DNA of 64,000 bases from JBMNFI01 sp050949225 (lineage in GTDB: Bacteria; Bacillota; Dehalobacteriia; UBA4068): NCBI GenBank assembly GCA_050949225.1, contig JBMNFI010000001.1, forward strand, positions 62,001-126,000, in the 5' to 3' direction. Positions within the stretch are counted from its first letter, which is position 1, and each line of letters starts with the position of its first letter. A program made the translations under genes and the position numbers. Under the pieces are notes generated by a model that was not told the DNA's origin, made no database searches, and worked only from the letters and a program-made list of their open reading frames with translations. Shown piece after piece: positions 43,301-50,877 of this stretch.

Positions 43301-44111
43301 TGGTAGGTTTATCGTCAATTTGGCAGGCTTTTTTAGTAGCCAGATATTCTTGATAGGATTTTTTGATCGGCTCAGCCAGGGGACCGTCATCGAAGGTGAC
43401 AGTTTTTATTTTGGTAGAAAAGGTAGTATGACGACAATGATCTGACCAATAAGTATCAATAACAAGCAGTTCAGTAAGACTGGGATCACGTTTTTCCTGA
43501 TCGCGAAAATAGGCGCAGACAAAATACAGATCTTCCAGACTCATGGCCAGACCCTTTTGGGTGTGGAATTTTTTTAATTCAGATTTATTGTAATTGATCA
43601 GCCCTGTTAAAATAGGGACAGGTGACGGTGTTTCATAAGCAATTTCCAGCGTAGCCGGTTTACTCATACTTGCTTCACGTGAGTCAATCGGATTGATGCA
43701 ATAGTTTTTAATTTTTTCTATTTCGGTGGCAGAAAGTTGACCTTTGAGAATAATAATTTTGGCATACTTACATAAAGGTAGGTCACCCCGACCAAGAATT
43801 TGTAAGCATTGCGCTGCGGAATCTGCTCTTTGGTCAAATTGACCGGGCAAATATTCGATCGCAAAGGCCGTTTCATCCTCACCCCAGGAAAAATCTTCAC
43901 GGTAGACTTTATCTAAAGCCGGTTCGGCAAAGACAGTATAAAGTGCCTTTTGCAGGATTTTTTCAGTTGTGCCGGAGATATCATAGCGATGGACGATGTG
44001 TAAATCGGTCAAATCGGTTATTCCTAAGATAGTCACCAGATCCTTGGCTAACTGTTGGGCTTCAACTGCGTAATCAGCTTTTTTTTCTACAAATATACGA
44101 TCAATTTTCAT
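40329..44111 (-). CDS. purL: Single-chain FGAM synthase (PurL with glutaminase domain)
   Basis: 1260 residues. ATP-dependent amidation of FGAR to FGAM using glutamine. N-terminal and linker parts are followed by the two PurM-like halves (WSDHCRHTTFSTK and FKNETHNHPTEIEPFGGAATCLGG in the first) and a class I glutaminase domain from about residue 985, with catalytic Cys1101 in GICNGFQ and the His/Glu region SHGEGRFV. It is thus the fused type, so separate purQ and purS are not required. It lies apart from the pur cluster, alone on the opposite strand, with a GGGGTGG ribosome binding site. Confidence 0.96.
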   Translation of the reverse strand: MKIDRIFVEKKADYAVEAQQLAKDLVTILGITDLTDLHIVHRYDISGTTEKILQKALYTVFAEPALDKVYREDFSWGEDETAFAIEYLPGQFDQRADSAAQCLQILGRGDLPLCKYAKIIILKGQLSATEIEKIKNYCINPIDSREASMSKPATLEIAYETPSPVPILTGLINYNKSELKKFHTQKGLAMSLEDLYFVCAYFRDQEKRDPSLTELLVIDTYWSDHCRHTTFSTKIKTVTFDDGPLAEPIKKSYQEYLATKKACQIDDKPTTLMNIATLAAKDLLKRGYLDDLDISPEINACSIKVDLKINGKNEPWLLMFKNETHNHPTEIEPFGGAATCLGGAIRDPLSGRSYVYQAMRVTGSGDPRQAISETLPGKLPQRKITKEAARGYSSYGNQIGLATGQVVEFYDQAFIAKRMEVGAVIAAAPAENVRRLEPQAGDKVILIGGRTGRDGCGGATGSSKEHDEDSLLLCGAEVQKGNPPTERKLQRLFRNPAASRLIKRCNDFGAGGVSVAIGELTAGLEIDLDAVPKKYAGLDGTELAISESQERMAVVLDAQDVEKFFALAAEENLEAVVVAQVTNKNRLQMSWQGTTIVDISRDFLDTNGVEQEMAVEVVSASPTENYFLRTPDFVDEDNLKQSWLDNLSQLNNASQKGLAEQFDSSVGANTVLFPYGGKTQLTPACGMAAKFPLLNAECSTASLMSFGYNPTLATWSPYHGAMYAVVESIAKIVAMGGSPDGIRLSFQEYFEKLGDDPQKWGKPFAALLGAFAAQEAFKAPAIGGKDSMSGSFKDLNVPPTLISFAVQTIQDAQKILSPEFKGAGNHLLLLPVTCDINEIPNFDELLSGYRLLHKLMQKGLVLSAQTIDQGGIAAAVSKMAFGNQIGVTFEDEWTGNLLFMPDPGSLIIEIDHRQVAAQELPQLFDEVFYQYLGKTRTEKAIYINDLILPLKECLDAWQKPLEDIFPSHYEPKNPSLVPTLNYQAQSVVKPAIKITKPQVLLPVFPGTNCEYDLSKAFQLAGGEVQTLIFKNLSPSDIEESLTALAAAIKNSQIIAIPGGFSAGDEPEGSGKFITAIFRNPYVQEAITEHLEQNDGLILGICNGFQALIKLGLVPYGKIRSIESTSPTLTFNTIGRHISSVVKTKMVSNLSPWAACCDQHEIYPLVISHGEGRFVAPPAELQRLAEAGQIFSQYVNPLGEASMAYADNPDGSDYAIEGITSPDGRILGKMGHNERMWPDVMINIPDQKIQPIFQSGINYFK

Positions 44112-44199
44112 ATCTGTATAGCCACCCCTAAATTTATATTTTATGACAATCTATTTTATCATAAAAAGAGGAAAATTTCATCCTTATTTTAGATTTTTC

Positions 44200-44228
44200 T
44201 TGCTTCAGCTATCTTAATATGATATTTT
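44200..44228 (+). promoter_or_regulatory. Possible promoter of the CPBP gene
   Basis: TTGCTT (44200-44205), 17-nt spacer and TATTTT (44223-44228). The start codon at 44235 would coincide with, or nearly with, the transcription start, so the mRNA may be leaderless. The -10 is weak. Confidence 0.4.
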
Positions 44229-44234
44229 AATACA

Positions 44235-44963
44235 ATGGATAAGAATAATCTATTTCCTGAAAATAATCAAGATATTCATAAAAAGCTTTGGCAATGGAGC
44301 ATTTTTGCTGCTGTAATGCTAATGATTTGGTGGCAAGTAGCAACTTTTTTTCTCAATAGTTTTTTATTTATACTCATGCCCGTTGAAATAATGTTTTTTA
44401 TGGGTGCGATTGTGGAATTTCTTTTTTTATTTGTGTTTGCTGTTAATATAACATTGAAATGCGGTGGTTCCTTAAAATCAATAGGTCTTGGCAAAGGAAT
44501 TTCCACAACAGTTGTGGGCCGTGGATTACGCTATGGTTTGCTCATTTATTTTATTTCTATGGCAGCTTCTTGGCTGGTGGGTTTGTTTTTTCCGGGTGAA
44601 AGAGAAGTTCAAGAGATCATTTCGGTAATTGCAGCCAATCAGGATAAAGTAGTTTTTATCGGGTTTCTTATTATCACGGTGGTGCTGGCCCCTCTAAGTG
44701 AAGAGGTATTTTTTAGGGGTATATTTTATACCGCTTTGCGTACAAAACTTAAAAAATGGGTTGCTGCCGTGATTTGCTCTGTTATTTTTGCTGCCTTGCA
44801 CGGTAATATTTGGGTGATGATTTCTATTTTCGTTTGTTCTTTGTTTTTATGTCATCTTTACGAAAAATACCGCAATATCTGGATCAATGTGCTGGCACAT
44901 GCGGTATGGAATGCTATTACTATAATAATTTTGGTTGTTTCGACCGGTCTGTTTGTATCTTAA
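44235..44963 (+). CDS. CPBP-family intramembrane glutamic protease
   Basis: 242 residues, seven or eight membrane helices. The CPBP (Rce1/abortive-infection) motifs are LSEEVFFRGIFY near residue 157, AALHGN near 193 and NVLAHAVWNA near 225, supplying the paired Glu, Arg and two His of the active site. No ribosome binding site is visible before the ATG and a stop codon lies just upstream in frame, so this start is likely despite the weak signal. Members process prenylated proteins or peptides, or bacteriocin-related substrates; target unknown. Divergent from purL. Confidence 0.85.
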   Translation: MDKNNLFPENNQDIHKKLWQWSIFAAVMLMIWWQVATFFLNSFLFILMPVEIMFFMGAIVEFLFLFVFAVNITLKCGGSLKSIGLGKGISTTVVGRGLRYGLLIYFISMAASWLVGLFFPGEREVQEIISVIAANQDKVVFIGFLIITVVLAPLSEEVFFRGIFYTALRTKLKKWVAAVICSVIFAALHGNIWVMISIFVCSLFLCHLYEKYRNIWINVLAHAVWNAITIIILVVSTGLFVS

Positions 44964-45035
44964 ACCCTTTATTATTAAGATCGATCGTGATAAAATAGGA
45001 ACAATAGATAAATTAGAAAGAGAGGCTTTTGGTGA

Positions 45036-45539
45036 ATGATTATAATTGAAATGAAAGATGGTAACAAAATTGAATTGGAGCTGTATCCTGACAAAGCCCC
45101 CAATACAGTGAAAAATTTTCTTTCCTTAGTTAATAAAGGTTTTTACGATGGATTGCTTTTTCACAGAGTAATTTCCGGCTTTATGATCCAGGGCGGTTGT
45201 CCTGAAGGAGTTGGTACGGGCGGGCCAGGATATCATATTAAAGGCGAATTTTCGCAAAATGGTTTTATGCAAAATGATCTCAAACACGAAAGAGGAGTCA
45301 TTTCCATGGCGAGAGCGCAGGATCCCGATTCTGCCGGCAGCCAATTCTTTATTATGCATAATAATTCTTCTTTTCTGGATGGACAGTATGCGGCCTTTGG
45401 TAAAGTAGTTTCCGGAATGGAAGTGGTTGATGAGATTGCCTCTATTCCTACGGATCCCAGTGATCGTCCAGCAGTTAATGTAGTGATAAAATCTATTACA
45501 AGTGTTGATGAAACGGTTGAGGAGCCGGAAACTATTTAA
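45036..45539 (+). CDS. Cyclophilin-type peptidyl-prolyl cis-trans isomerase
   Basis: 167 residues, single cyclophilin domain without signal peptide, so probably cytoplasmic. Motifs: FHRVISGFMIQGGCPEGVGTGGPGY with the catalytic Arg, GVISMARAQDPDSAGSQFFI and FLDGQYAAFGKV. It has a short acidic tail. It precedes pfp by 12 nt and is probably co-transcribed with it. Confidence 0.94.
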   Translation: MIIIEMKDGNKIELELYPDKAPNTVKNFLSLVNKGFYDGLLFHRVISGFMIQGGCPEGVGTGGPGYHIKGEFSQNGFMQNDLKHERGVISMARAQDPDSAGSQFFIMHNNSSFLDGQYAAFGKVVSGMEVVDEIASIPTDPSDRPAVNVVIKSITSVDETVEEPETI

Positions 45540-45551
45540 AGGAGTGATCTT

Positions 45552-46772
45552 ATGCCCCTCAAAGGAAATGCTATTGTAGCCCAGTCTGGCGGCCCTACGG
45601 CTGTTATTAACAACAGCGTTTGCGGTGTGGTTCAAGAATGGCTAAAACATTCTGTAGATGGTAAGATTTATGGTGCTCTTTGTGGTATTAAGGGACTTTT
45701 AGAAGGTGAAGTTATTGATCTGGGGCAGCAGGATCCGGCAGCTATTGCCGGTTTACGCTATACTCCCGGTGCCGGAATTCATTCTTGTCGTTATAAAGTG
45801 ACACCTGAAGATCAGATAAAAATGATCGATATTTTTAAAAAACTTAACGTTCGTTATTTTTTTTATAATGGTGGTAATGATTCCATGGATACGGCACATA
45901 AAACGTATTTGGCGGCCAAAGAGGCCGGTTATGAAATGTGTGTAATTGGTGTCCCCAAAACTGTGGATAATGATTTGCCTTATACAGATCATTGTCCGGG
46001 TTATGGCAGTGCGGCTAAATACCTGGCTGCTACGGTGCAGGAGACGGGGCGTGATTTAGAAAGTGTTTCTACTAAAAACAAAGTAACAATTTTAGAGGCT
46101 ATGGGTAGAAATGCCGGCTGGTTGACTGCTGCCGGTGCTTTAGCCAAGCGTAATCCGGACGATGCGCCGCATTTAATTTATTTACCGGAGGTTCCTTTTA
46201 TAAAAGAACGGTTTTTAACAGATGTAGAAAAAGTTTATCAAAAATTGGGTCATGTCTATATCATTGTTTCTGAAGGCATTGTTGATGAAAACGGAGAATA
46301 TTGTTTTGCTTCAGGTTCAAAGGATGCCTTTGGGCATGTCCAATTGAGCGGAGCAGGGGATGCTGTTAAACAGCTGATTGAGTCACAACTGGGTATTAAA
46401 TCCCGCTGTAATACTTTGGGCACGGCTCAGCGTTCGGCGATGCATTTTGCCTCGGCCACCGATGCTGATGAAGCTTATATGGTGGGAGCAGCTGCTGTTC
46501 AATATGCTGTGGATGGGGAAAATGGTGTAATGGTGACGATTGAAAGGGTTTCTCAAAAGCCTTATCGCAGTGCACCCGGCAAAACGGCTTTAGCCTCTGT
46601 GGCTAATGTTGAAAAGAAAATTCCCGCAGACTGGATTAATGCCGAACATAATTATGTGACGGATGAATTTTTAAGATATGCCAGACCTCTGATTGAAGGC
46701 GAGGTCAAAATCCCCATGAAAGATGGCTTGCCGGATTATGTACGTTTGGATTTCAGTAAAGGAAGAGTTTGA
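45552..46772 (+). CDS. pfp: PPi-dependent 6-phosphofructokinase
   Basis: 406 residues, phosphofructokinase family. Two residues show use of pyrophosphate rather than ATP: Asp in GGNDSMDT (position 104 of the E. coli enzyme, Gly in ATP enzymes) and Lys in PKTVDND (position 124, Gly in ATP enzymes). The N-terminus has QSGGPTAVINNS. The reaction is reversible and saves ATP, common in anaerobes. AAAGGAGTG ribosome binding site. Confidence 0.92.
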   Translation: MPLKGNAIVAQSGGPTAVINNSVCGVVQEWLKHSVDGKIYGALCGIKGLLEGEVIDLGQQDPAAIAGLRYTPGAGIHSCRYKVTPEDQIKMIDIFKKLNVRYFFYNGGNDSMDTAHKTYLAAKEAGYEMCVIGVPKTVDNDLPYTDHCPGYGSAAKYLAATVQETGRDLESVSTKNKVTILEAMGRNAGWLTAAGALAKRNPDDAPHLIYLPEVPFIKERFLTDVEKVYQKLGHVYIIVSEGIVDENGEYCFASGSKDAFGHVQLSGAGDAVKQLIESQLGIKSRCNTLGTAQRSAMHFASATDADEAYMVGAAAVQYAVDGENGVMVTIERVSQKPYRSAPGKTALASVANVEKKIPADWINAEHNYVTDEFLRYARPLIEGEVKIPMKDGLPDYVRLDFSKGRV

Positions 46773-46846
46773 TTGAGTTTAATTATTAAAAAATAGTGAC
46801 TTATTGCCGGCTACAAAGGTTTGCTGTTATGTTTGATTTTAAACAA

Positions 46847-46880
46847 AAATCAGGAGAGGACAATTGTCCTCTCCTGATTT
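46847..46880 (-). terminator. Terminator of tRNA-Gln
   Basis: The perfect inverted repeat AAATCAGGAGAGGAC / GTCCTCTCCTGATTT has a 4-nt AATT loop and is followed on the minus strand by TTTTTGTTT. It begins 2 nt after the tRNA CCA end. It may also end the convergent pfp transcript. Confidence 0.9.
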
Positions 46881-46882
46881 GT

Positions 46883-46957
46883 TGGCTGGGGTAGTTGGAT
46901 TCGAACCAACGCTTCCCGGTGCCAGAAACCGGTGCCTTACCGCTTGGCCATACCCCA
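46883..46957 (-). tRNA. tRNA-Gln (anticodon CTG)
   Basis: 75 nt cloverleaf with encoded CCA. The acceptor stem TGGGGTA pairs with TACCCCA; anticodon stem CCGGT/ACCGG encloses TTCTGGC, giving anticodon CTG for codon CAG; the T arm is GTTGG TTCGAAT CCAAC. A tRNA for CAA must be encoded elsewhere. Confidence 0.95.
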
Positions 46958-46972
46958 ATAATGTTCTTTATA

Positions 46973-47000
46973 ATTATACCACTATTGTCATTTTTGTCAA
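46973..47000 (-). promoter_or_regulatory. Promoter of tRNA-Gln
   Basis: Minus-strand TTGACA (47000-46995), 16-nt spacer and TATAAT (46978-46973), placed 15 nt before the mature 5' end of the tRNA. Confidence 0.8.
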
Positions 47001-47158
47001 AACATTATATTCTTAAATTAAAACAGATTAAAAAAGTAAATTTATTAAAAACAGCAGGAAGAATTCATTTGATGTAAAAGTATATAGTGATTGCTTATAT
47101 CTGGAGTATTTTTCCATAAAAGTAGGCAAAACAAAATCATTTTAAGGTGGAGATGTAC

Positions 47159-49072
47159 ATGGTTTTAAAAAGAAGAATGTTATCTATGGCGGCAATTGCC
47201 ACAGCGCTTATTTTAGTTTTGGCAGTTCTGTTGACGCCGGCCAGTGCCTATGCAAAAGGATATACTATTGAAAATGGACAGGATATTAGTAAATTTGATG
47301 TCAGTCAATTAGAAACCGGTGATACACTGGCTTTGATAGGGGAAATTAATGGTAAACTGGTTGTTCCCGAAACGGTTAAATCCTTAAATATTCGTCCCAG
47401 CACCAATGGTGATGACTATGGATATTGGAATGGTCAAATTGAGATGCAGGCAGCGGATGCCGTTTTGAACATCACTGATGTTAACTTTGTTAATTATGAT
47501 GCTATTTCTTTATTAGATGAAGCTAGTGATGAAGGAATACAAGAAAGTATTAATAATCAACAATGTTCTTCTATTAAATTCAGTGCAAACAGCGGTGTAA
47601 GTGTGGTCAATTTTAAAGGTGAATTTATTCACTTATCTGCCGGACTTGCCAACTATGCCATAGAGGCGGCAGCTAATTTAGAAGTAAATATCTTGGCGGA
47701 TACGGCTGTTTTTAATAATTTACCATTTTTTAATGTTTGTAACGGTATTTCAACAGCAGGGGATCTGGATCTTGTTTTGTCTAAAGAATCTTTAGCTTTA
47801 TTTCTGGGACCACAAACCTATGATATTGCTGATGGCAACGTTATCCGTTGTTTAGGTGATCTTTATATTGAAATACCCAAGAGCTCTGAGGGAACGGGTT
47901 TATATATTGTTGGCGGCACCAGTAAATTTGGCAGCGGTAATGCCATCTATGCCGCACAGGATATAGAAGCTAATGTCGATGGACATATGCTTGTGGTTGC
48001 GGGTGCAAAATTGGATGAATCATCCGGCGTCAATGGCAAAGCTATTATCTGTGACGGCATTTTTACAGTTAGCGGTACCCCGCAGACATTTTTAGCCGCC
48101 ACTTATTATGAGCTTTTTGAGGAATCGGAATTAAACAATCTTCCCCTGGCAGGCGGTTTAGCCATTGAGATGACTAATGGTACTGATAAATTTGTCAATG
48201 AAACTAATAAAACTAAAATGCGTGGGGAAGTTAACAAAACAAAATCGGTAGAGATTGTTCCAGAAAATAAAAACTTTTTAACATATATAGTACGTTTTGA
48301 CTCTCAAGGCGGTACTCCACCTGTATATTATATTGATCCGGGAAATGATGGTACAGTCACAGAGCCGGCAGAGCCTACTCGTGATGGTTTTGTTTTCTGT
48401 GGTTGGTATACAGATAAGCTTTGTAAAAAACCTTATGATTTTGCAGCAGAAGTTACCGAAAAAACCACACTTTATGCTAAATGGTCAATAGATCCGGAAA
48501 CTTTACCCCACAAAGACAGTATTAAATTTAAAGATGTTAAAGATCCAAACAAATGGCTTTATACACCTATTATGAATATGGTTCAAAATGGTTATATGAA
48601 TGGAACGGCTGCTAATGTGTTTAGCCCTCATGCTAATTTAACCAGGGGTATGCTGGTGACAATTTTATGGCGGATGGAGGGGTCTCCGGTTAGGACTTTT
48701 TACGGTGCTAATTATGAAGGATTTGATGATGTTAATGCTGTAAAATATTACTATAATGCAGTAAACTGGGCAGCTGATTGTGGCATTGTTAATGGACAGT
48801 CTGAGTATAAATTTTCGCCTGACCAATCTATTAAGCGTCAAGATATTGCCTTAATTCTTTATCGTTATATGGGACTTAAAGGCTATAAAACTGAAAGCAG
48901 CGGAAATTTCACAGGATTTAAAGATGCTGCTAAAATTTCAGGATATGCTAAAAATGCTATGAGTTGGGCGATTGATCGTGGTATTATTAATGGAGATAAT
49001 AATTATTTGAAACCAATCTCTCCAGCCACCAGAGCGGAAACTACAAAAATGCTTTGGGTTAATTTTGATTAA
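47159..49072 (+). CDS. Surface protein with three SLH domains and an InlB-like repeat
   Basis: 637 residues. A signal peptide (KRRMLSMAAIATALILVLAV, cut near TPASAYA) leads into a 330-residue region of repeated beta strands without a recognised family. Residues about 375-440 form an InlB B-type/Flg_new repeat (FDSQGGTPPVYYIDPG to TTLYAKWS). Three SLH domains from about 456 to the end would bind the cell wall. ATG at 47159 follows AAGGTGG by 8 nt; an in-frame GTG at 47147 lies inside that site. It is monocistronic with its own terminator. Role: surface layer or adhesion, not provable here. Confidence 0.88.
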   Translation: MVLKRRMLSMAAIATALILVLAVLLTPASAYAKGYTIENGQDISKFDVSQLETGDTLALIGEINGKLVVPETVKSLNIRPSTNGDDYGYWNGQIEMQAADAVLNITDVNFVNYDAISLLDEASDEGIQESINNQQCSSIKFSANSGVSVVNFKGEFIHLSAGLANYAIEAAANLEVNILADTAVFNNLPFFNVCNGISTAGDLDLVLSKESLALFLGPQTYDIADGNVIRCLGDLYIEIPKSSEGTGLYIVGGTSKFGSGNAIYAAQDIEANVDGHMLVVAGAKLDESSGVNGKAIICDGIFTVSGTPQTFLAATYYELFEESELNNLPLAGGLAIEMTNGTDKFVNETNKTKMRGEVNKTKSVEIVPENKNFLTYIVRFDSQGGTPPVYYIDPGNDGTVTEPAEPTRDGFVFCGWYTDKLCKKPYDFAAEVTEKTTLYAKWSIDPETLPHKDSIKFKDVKDPNKWLYTPIMNMVQNGYMNGTAANVFSPHANLTRGMLVTILWRMEGSPVRTFYGANYEGFDDVNAVKYYYNAVNWAADCGIVNGQSEYKFSPDQSIKRQDIALILYRYMGLKGYKTESSGNFTGFKDAAKISGYAKNAMSWAIDRGIINGDNNYLKPISPATRAETTKMLWVNFD

Positions 49073-49112
49073 TTAAATAATGGTCTCTAGTTTAAAAGAA
49101 AATCTATAAAAA

Positions 49113-49137
49113 GAGAGAGCCCTGCTCTCTCTTTTTT
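49113..49137 (+). terminator. Terminator of the SLH protein gene
   Basis: GAGAGAGC (49113-49120), loop CCT, GCTCTCTC (49124-49131) and six T. Confidence 0.92.
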
Positions 49138-49179
49138 CATCCACTTCAATTTTGAGTAACTATCTAAAAAGATAAACAA

Positions 49180-49204
49180 TTTTCTCATGGTGTTTATGAG
49201 AAAA
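49180..49204. repeat. Short perfect inverted repeat
   Basis: TTTTCTCAT (49180-49188) and ATGAGAAAA (49196-49204) around a 7-nt loop. No T-tract follows. It may be a remnant hairpin or binding site. The rest of 49140-49270 shows nothing recognisable. Confidence 0.35.
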
Positions 49205-49270
49205 GAAGAAAATAATACTTAATCACATAGGCAATTTTTTATATCACCAGTTAGATGGGCGGTTAGGATA

Positions 49271-49318
49271 TAATAAATAAAGCAGCTTTCGGTATCTGTG
49301 AATACTGAAAGCTGCTTT
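49271..49318 (-). terminator. Terminator of tRNA-Pro
   Basis: A 17-bp stem, AAAGCAGCTTTCGGTAT (49279-49295) with ATACTGAAAGCTGCTTT (49302-49318), starts directly after the tRNA CCA on the minus strand; a T-rich stretch follows. Confidence 0.88.
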
Positions 49319-49395
49319 TGGTCGGGACGACAGGATTCGAACCTGCGACCCCTTGATCCCAAATCAAGTGCGCTACCAAACTGCGCTACATCCCG
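49319..49395 (-). tRNA. tRNA-Pro (anticodon TGG)
   Basis: 77 nt including encoded CCA. Acceptor CGGGATG/CGTCCCG, D arm GCGCAGTTTGGTAGCGC, anticodon stem CTTGA/TCAAG with loop TTTGGGA (anticodon TGG), T arm GCAGG TTCGAAT CCTGT. Confidence 0.96.
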
Positions 49396-49410
49396 ACAAC
49401 AACAAGAACT

Positions 49411-49439
49411 ATTATAAACAACAAATGGCATGTTGTCAA
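49411..49439 (-). promoter_or_regulatory. Promoter of tRNA-Pro
   Basis: Minus-strand TTGACA (49439-49434), 17-nt spacer and TATAAT (49416-49411): a full consensus promoter 15 nt before the tRNA. Confidence 0.88.
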
Positions 49440-49550
49440 CCATAAACTATGTTTATTTTGATGTGGAAGTACTTGACTTTTATAATTTAAGGAGAGATAA
49501 TAAGTATTAATAGCATAGAATCTGATCTAAAACAAAAGAGGGGGCAAAAG

Positions 49551-50714
49551 ATGTTACGGAAAGATTATACGTCACATAGTATAGCGTCATTACCGAATTT
49601 AGGTATTGGTAGATTTATGGAATTAGCCGCACAAAAAGATGTTATTTCTTTATGTGTTGGTGAACCCGATTTTGTCACACCTGTACACATCAGAGAGTCT
49701 GCCAAACGTGCTTTAGATGCAGGGCTTACATCGTACACAGCCAGTTTTGGCGTTATGGAGCTGCGCCAAGCGATTTCTGAATATTTAGAAAGCAGATTTC
49801 ATCTTAGTTATAACCCTGAAGGGGAAATTATTGTTACGGTTGGTGGTTCGGAAGCTTTGGCTTTGGCCTTTTGGGCGTTTCTGGATCCCGGAGATGAGCT
49901 TTTGCTGCCCGCACCGGCCTTTATGTCTTATTTACCTTGTGCTTTATGGACGGGCGCCCAAGTAGTATCTGTTCCTACTACTCCGGAAAGAAATTTCAAG
50001 GTGACAGTGGCGGACTTGGAAAAATTCGTCACTGATAAAAGCAAGATGCTGCTTTTGAACTACCCGGGTAATCCTACCGGACAGACTTTTAGCGAGCAAG
50101 AGCTTATAGAATTGGCCAAATTTGCCAATAAGCATGATTTAATAGTGATTTCTGATGAGATTTATGCTGAACTGTGTTATAAACAGGAGCATATTTCGAT
50201 TGCTGCTTTGCCCGGTATGAAAGATCGCACAATAGTTATCAGCGGTGTTTCTAAGGCACACGCTATGACCGGTTGGCGACTTGGATATGCTTGCACAACT
50301 CCTGAATTGATGGCACCGCTTTTTAAATTACATCAATTTCTTTTGATGTGCGCGCCTTCTATTGCTCAATATGCGGCTATTGATGCTTTTAAACATTCAC
50401 AAGAGGCGATTAAGGTTATGCGTGATGAGTATAATAAAAGACGTATTTTGATCACAGAGCGCTTCCGTCAAATGGGTTTTGAGGTGGTTGATCCTGAGGG
50501 AGCTTTTTATCTTTTTCCTTCGATTAAAAAATTTGGACTTAATTCAGAGGATTTTTGTATGCGTTTAGTAAATGAACACAAGGTGGCATGTACACCCGGA
50601 CATGTTTTCGGCGAATCAGGAGAGGGCTTTATCCGTTGCTCCTATGCTTCGTCAGTAGAAAATATTAAGCTTGCTTGTGATCGGGTTCAGATGTTTATTG
50701 ATTCTTTAAAGTAG
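49551..50714 (+). CDS. Class I/II PLP-dependent aminotransferase
   Basis: 387 residues, fold type I. The PLP lysine is in SGVSKAHAMTGWRLGY near residue 232; LLNYPGNPTGQTF and ISDEIYAEL bind the cofactor, and the C-terminal Arg in FIRCSYASS binds the substrate carboxylate. It resembles aspartate or aromatic aminotransferases of the PatA/AspC-like group; amino donor not determinable. GAGGGGG site. Single gene with its own terminator. Confidence 0.9.
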   Translation: MLRKDYTSHSIASLPNLGIGRFMELAAQKDVISLCVGEPDFVTPVHIRESAKRALDAGLTSYTASFGVMELRQAISEYLESRFHLSYNPEGEIIVTVGGSEALALAFWAFLDPGDELLLPAPAFMSYLPCALWTGAQVVSVPTTPERNFKVTVADLEKFVTDKSKMLLLNYPGNPTGQTFSEQELIELAKFANKHDLIVISDEIYAELCYKQEHISIAALPGMKDRTIVISGVSKAHAMTGWRLGYACTTPELMAPLFKLHQFLLMCAPSIAQYAAIDAFKHSQEAIKVMRDEYNKRRILITERFRQMGFEVVDPEGAFYLFPSIKKFGLNSEDFCMRLVNEHKVACTPGHVFGESGEGFIRCSYASSVENIKLACDRVQMFIDSLK

Positions 50715-50746
50715 TTTATGGTTGTTTTAAAGAAGCTGTCACTTTC

Positions 50747-50770
50747 AAAAAGCCCGCAAGGGCTTTTTTC
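50747..50770 (+). terminator. Terminator of the aminotransferase gene
   Basis: AAAAAGCCC, loop GCAA, GGGCTTTTTT: short GC stem with an A/T-tract continuation. Confidence 0.85.
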
Positions 50771-50800
50771 GTATCTGTCTTGTAGGATAATAGCTTAATT

Positions 50801-50822
50801 TGTAGAAGTTATGTAGAAGTTA
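50801..50822. repeat. Tandem 11-bp direct repeat before the DnaD-like gene
   Basis: TGTAGAAGTTA occurs twice head to tail (50801-50811, 50812-50822), with a third, partial AAGTAGAATTTTA after it. It lies 56 nt before the DnaD-like start and may be a protein-binding site. Confidence 0.4.
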
Positions 50823-50877
50823 ATTTTAAGTAGAATTTTATAGCAAAAGAATTAATTTAGGCGAGGTGAAAAAGATT

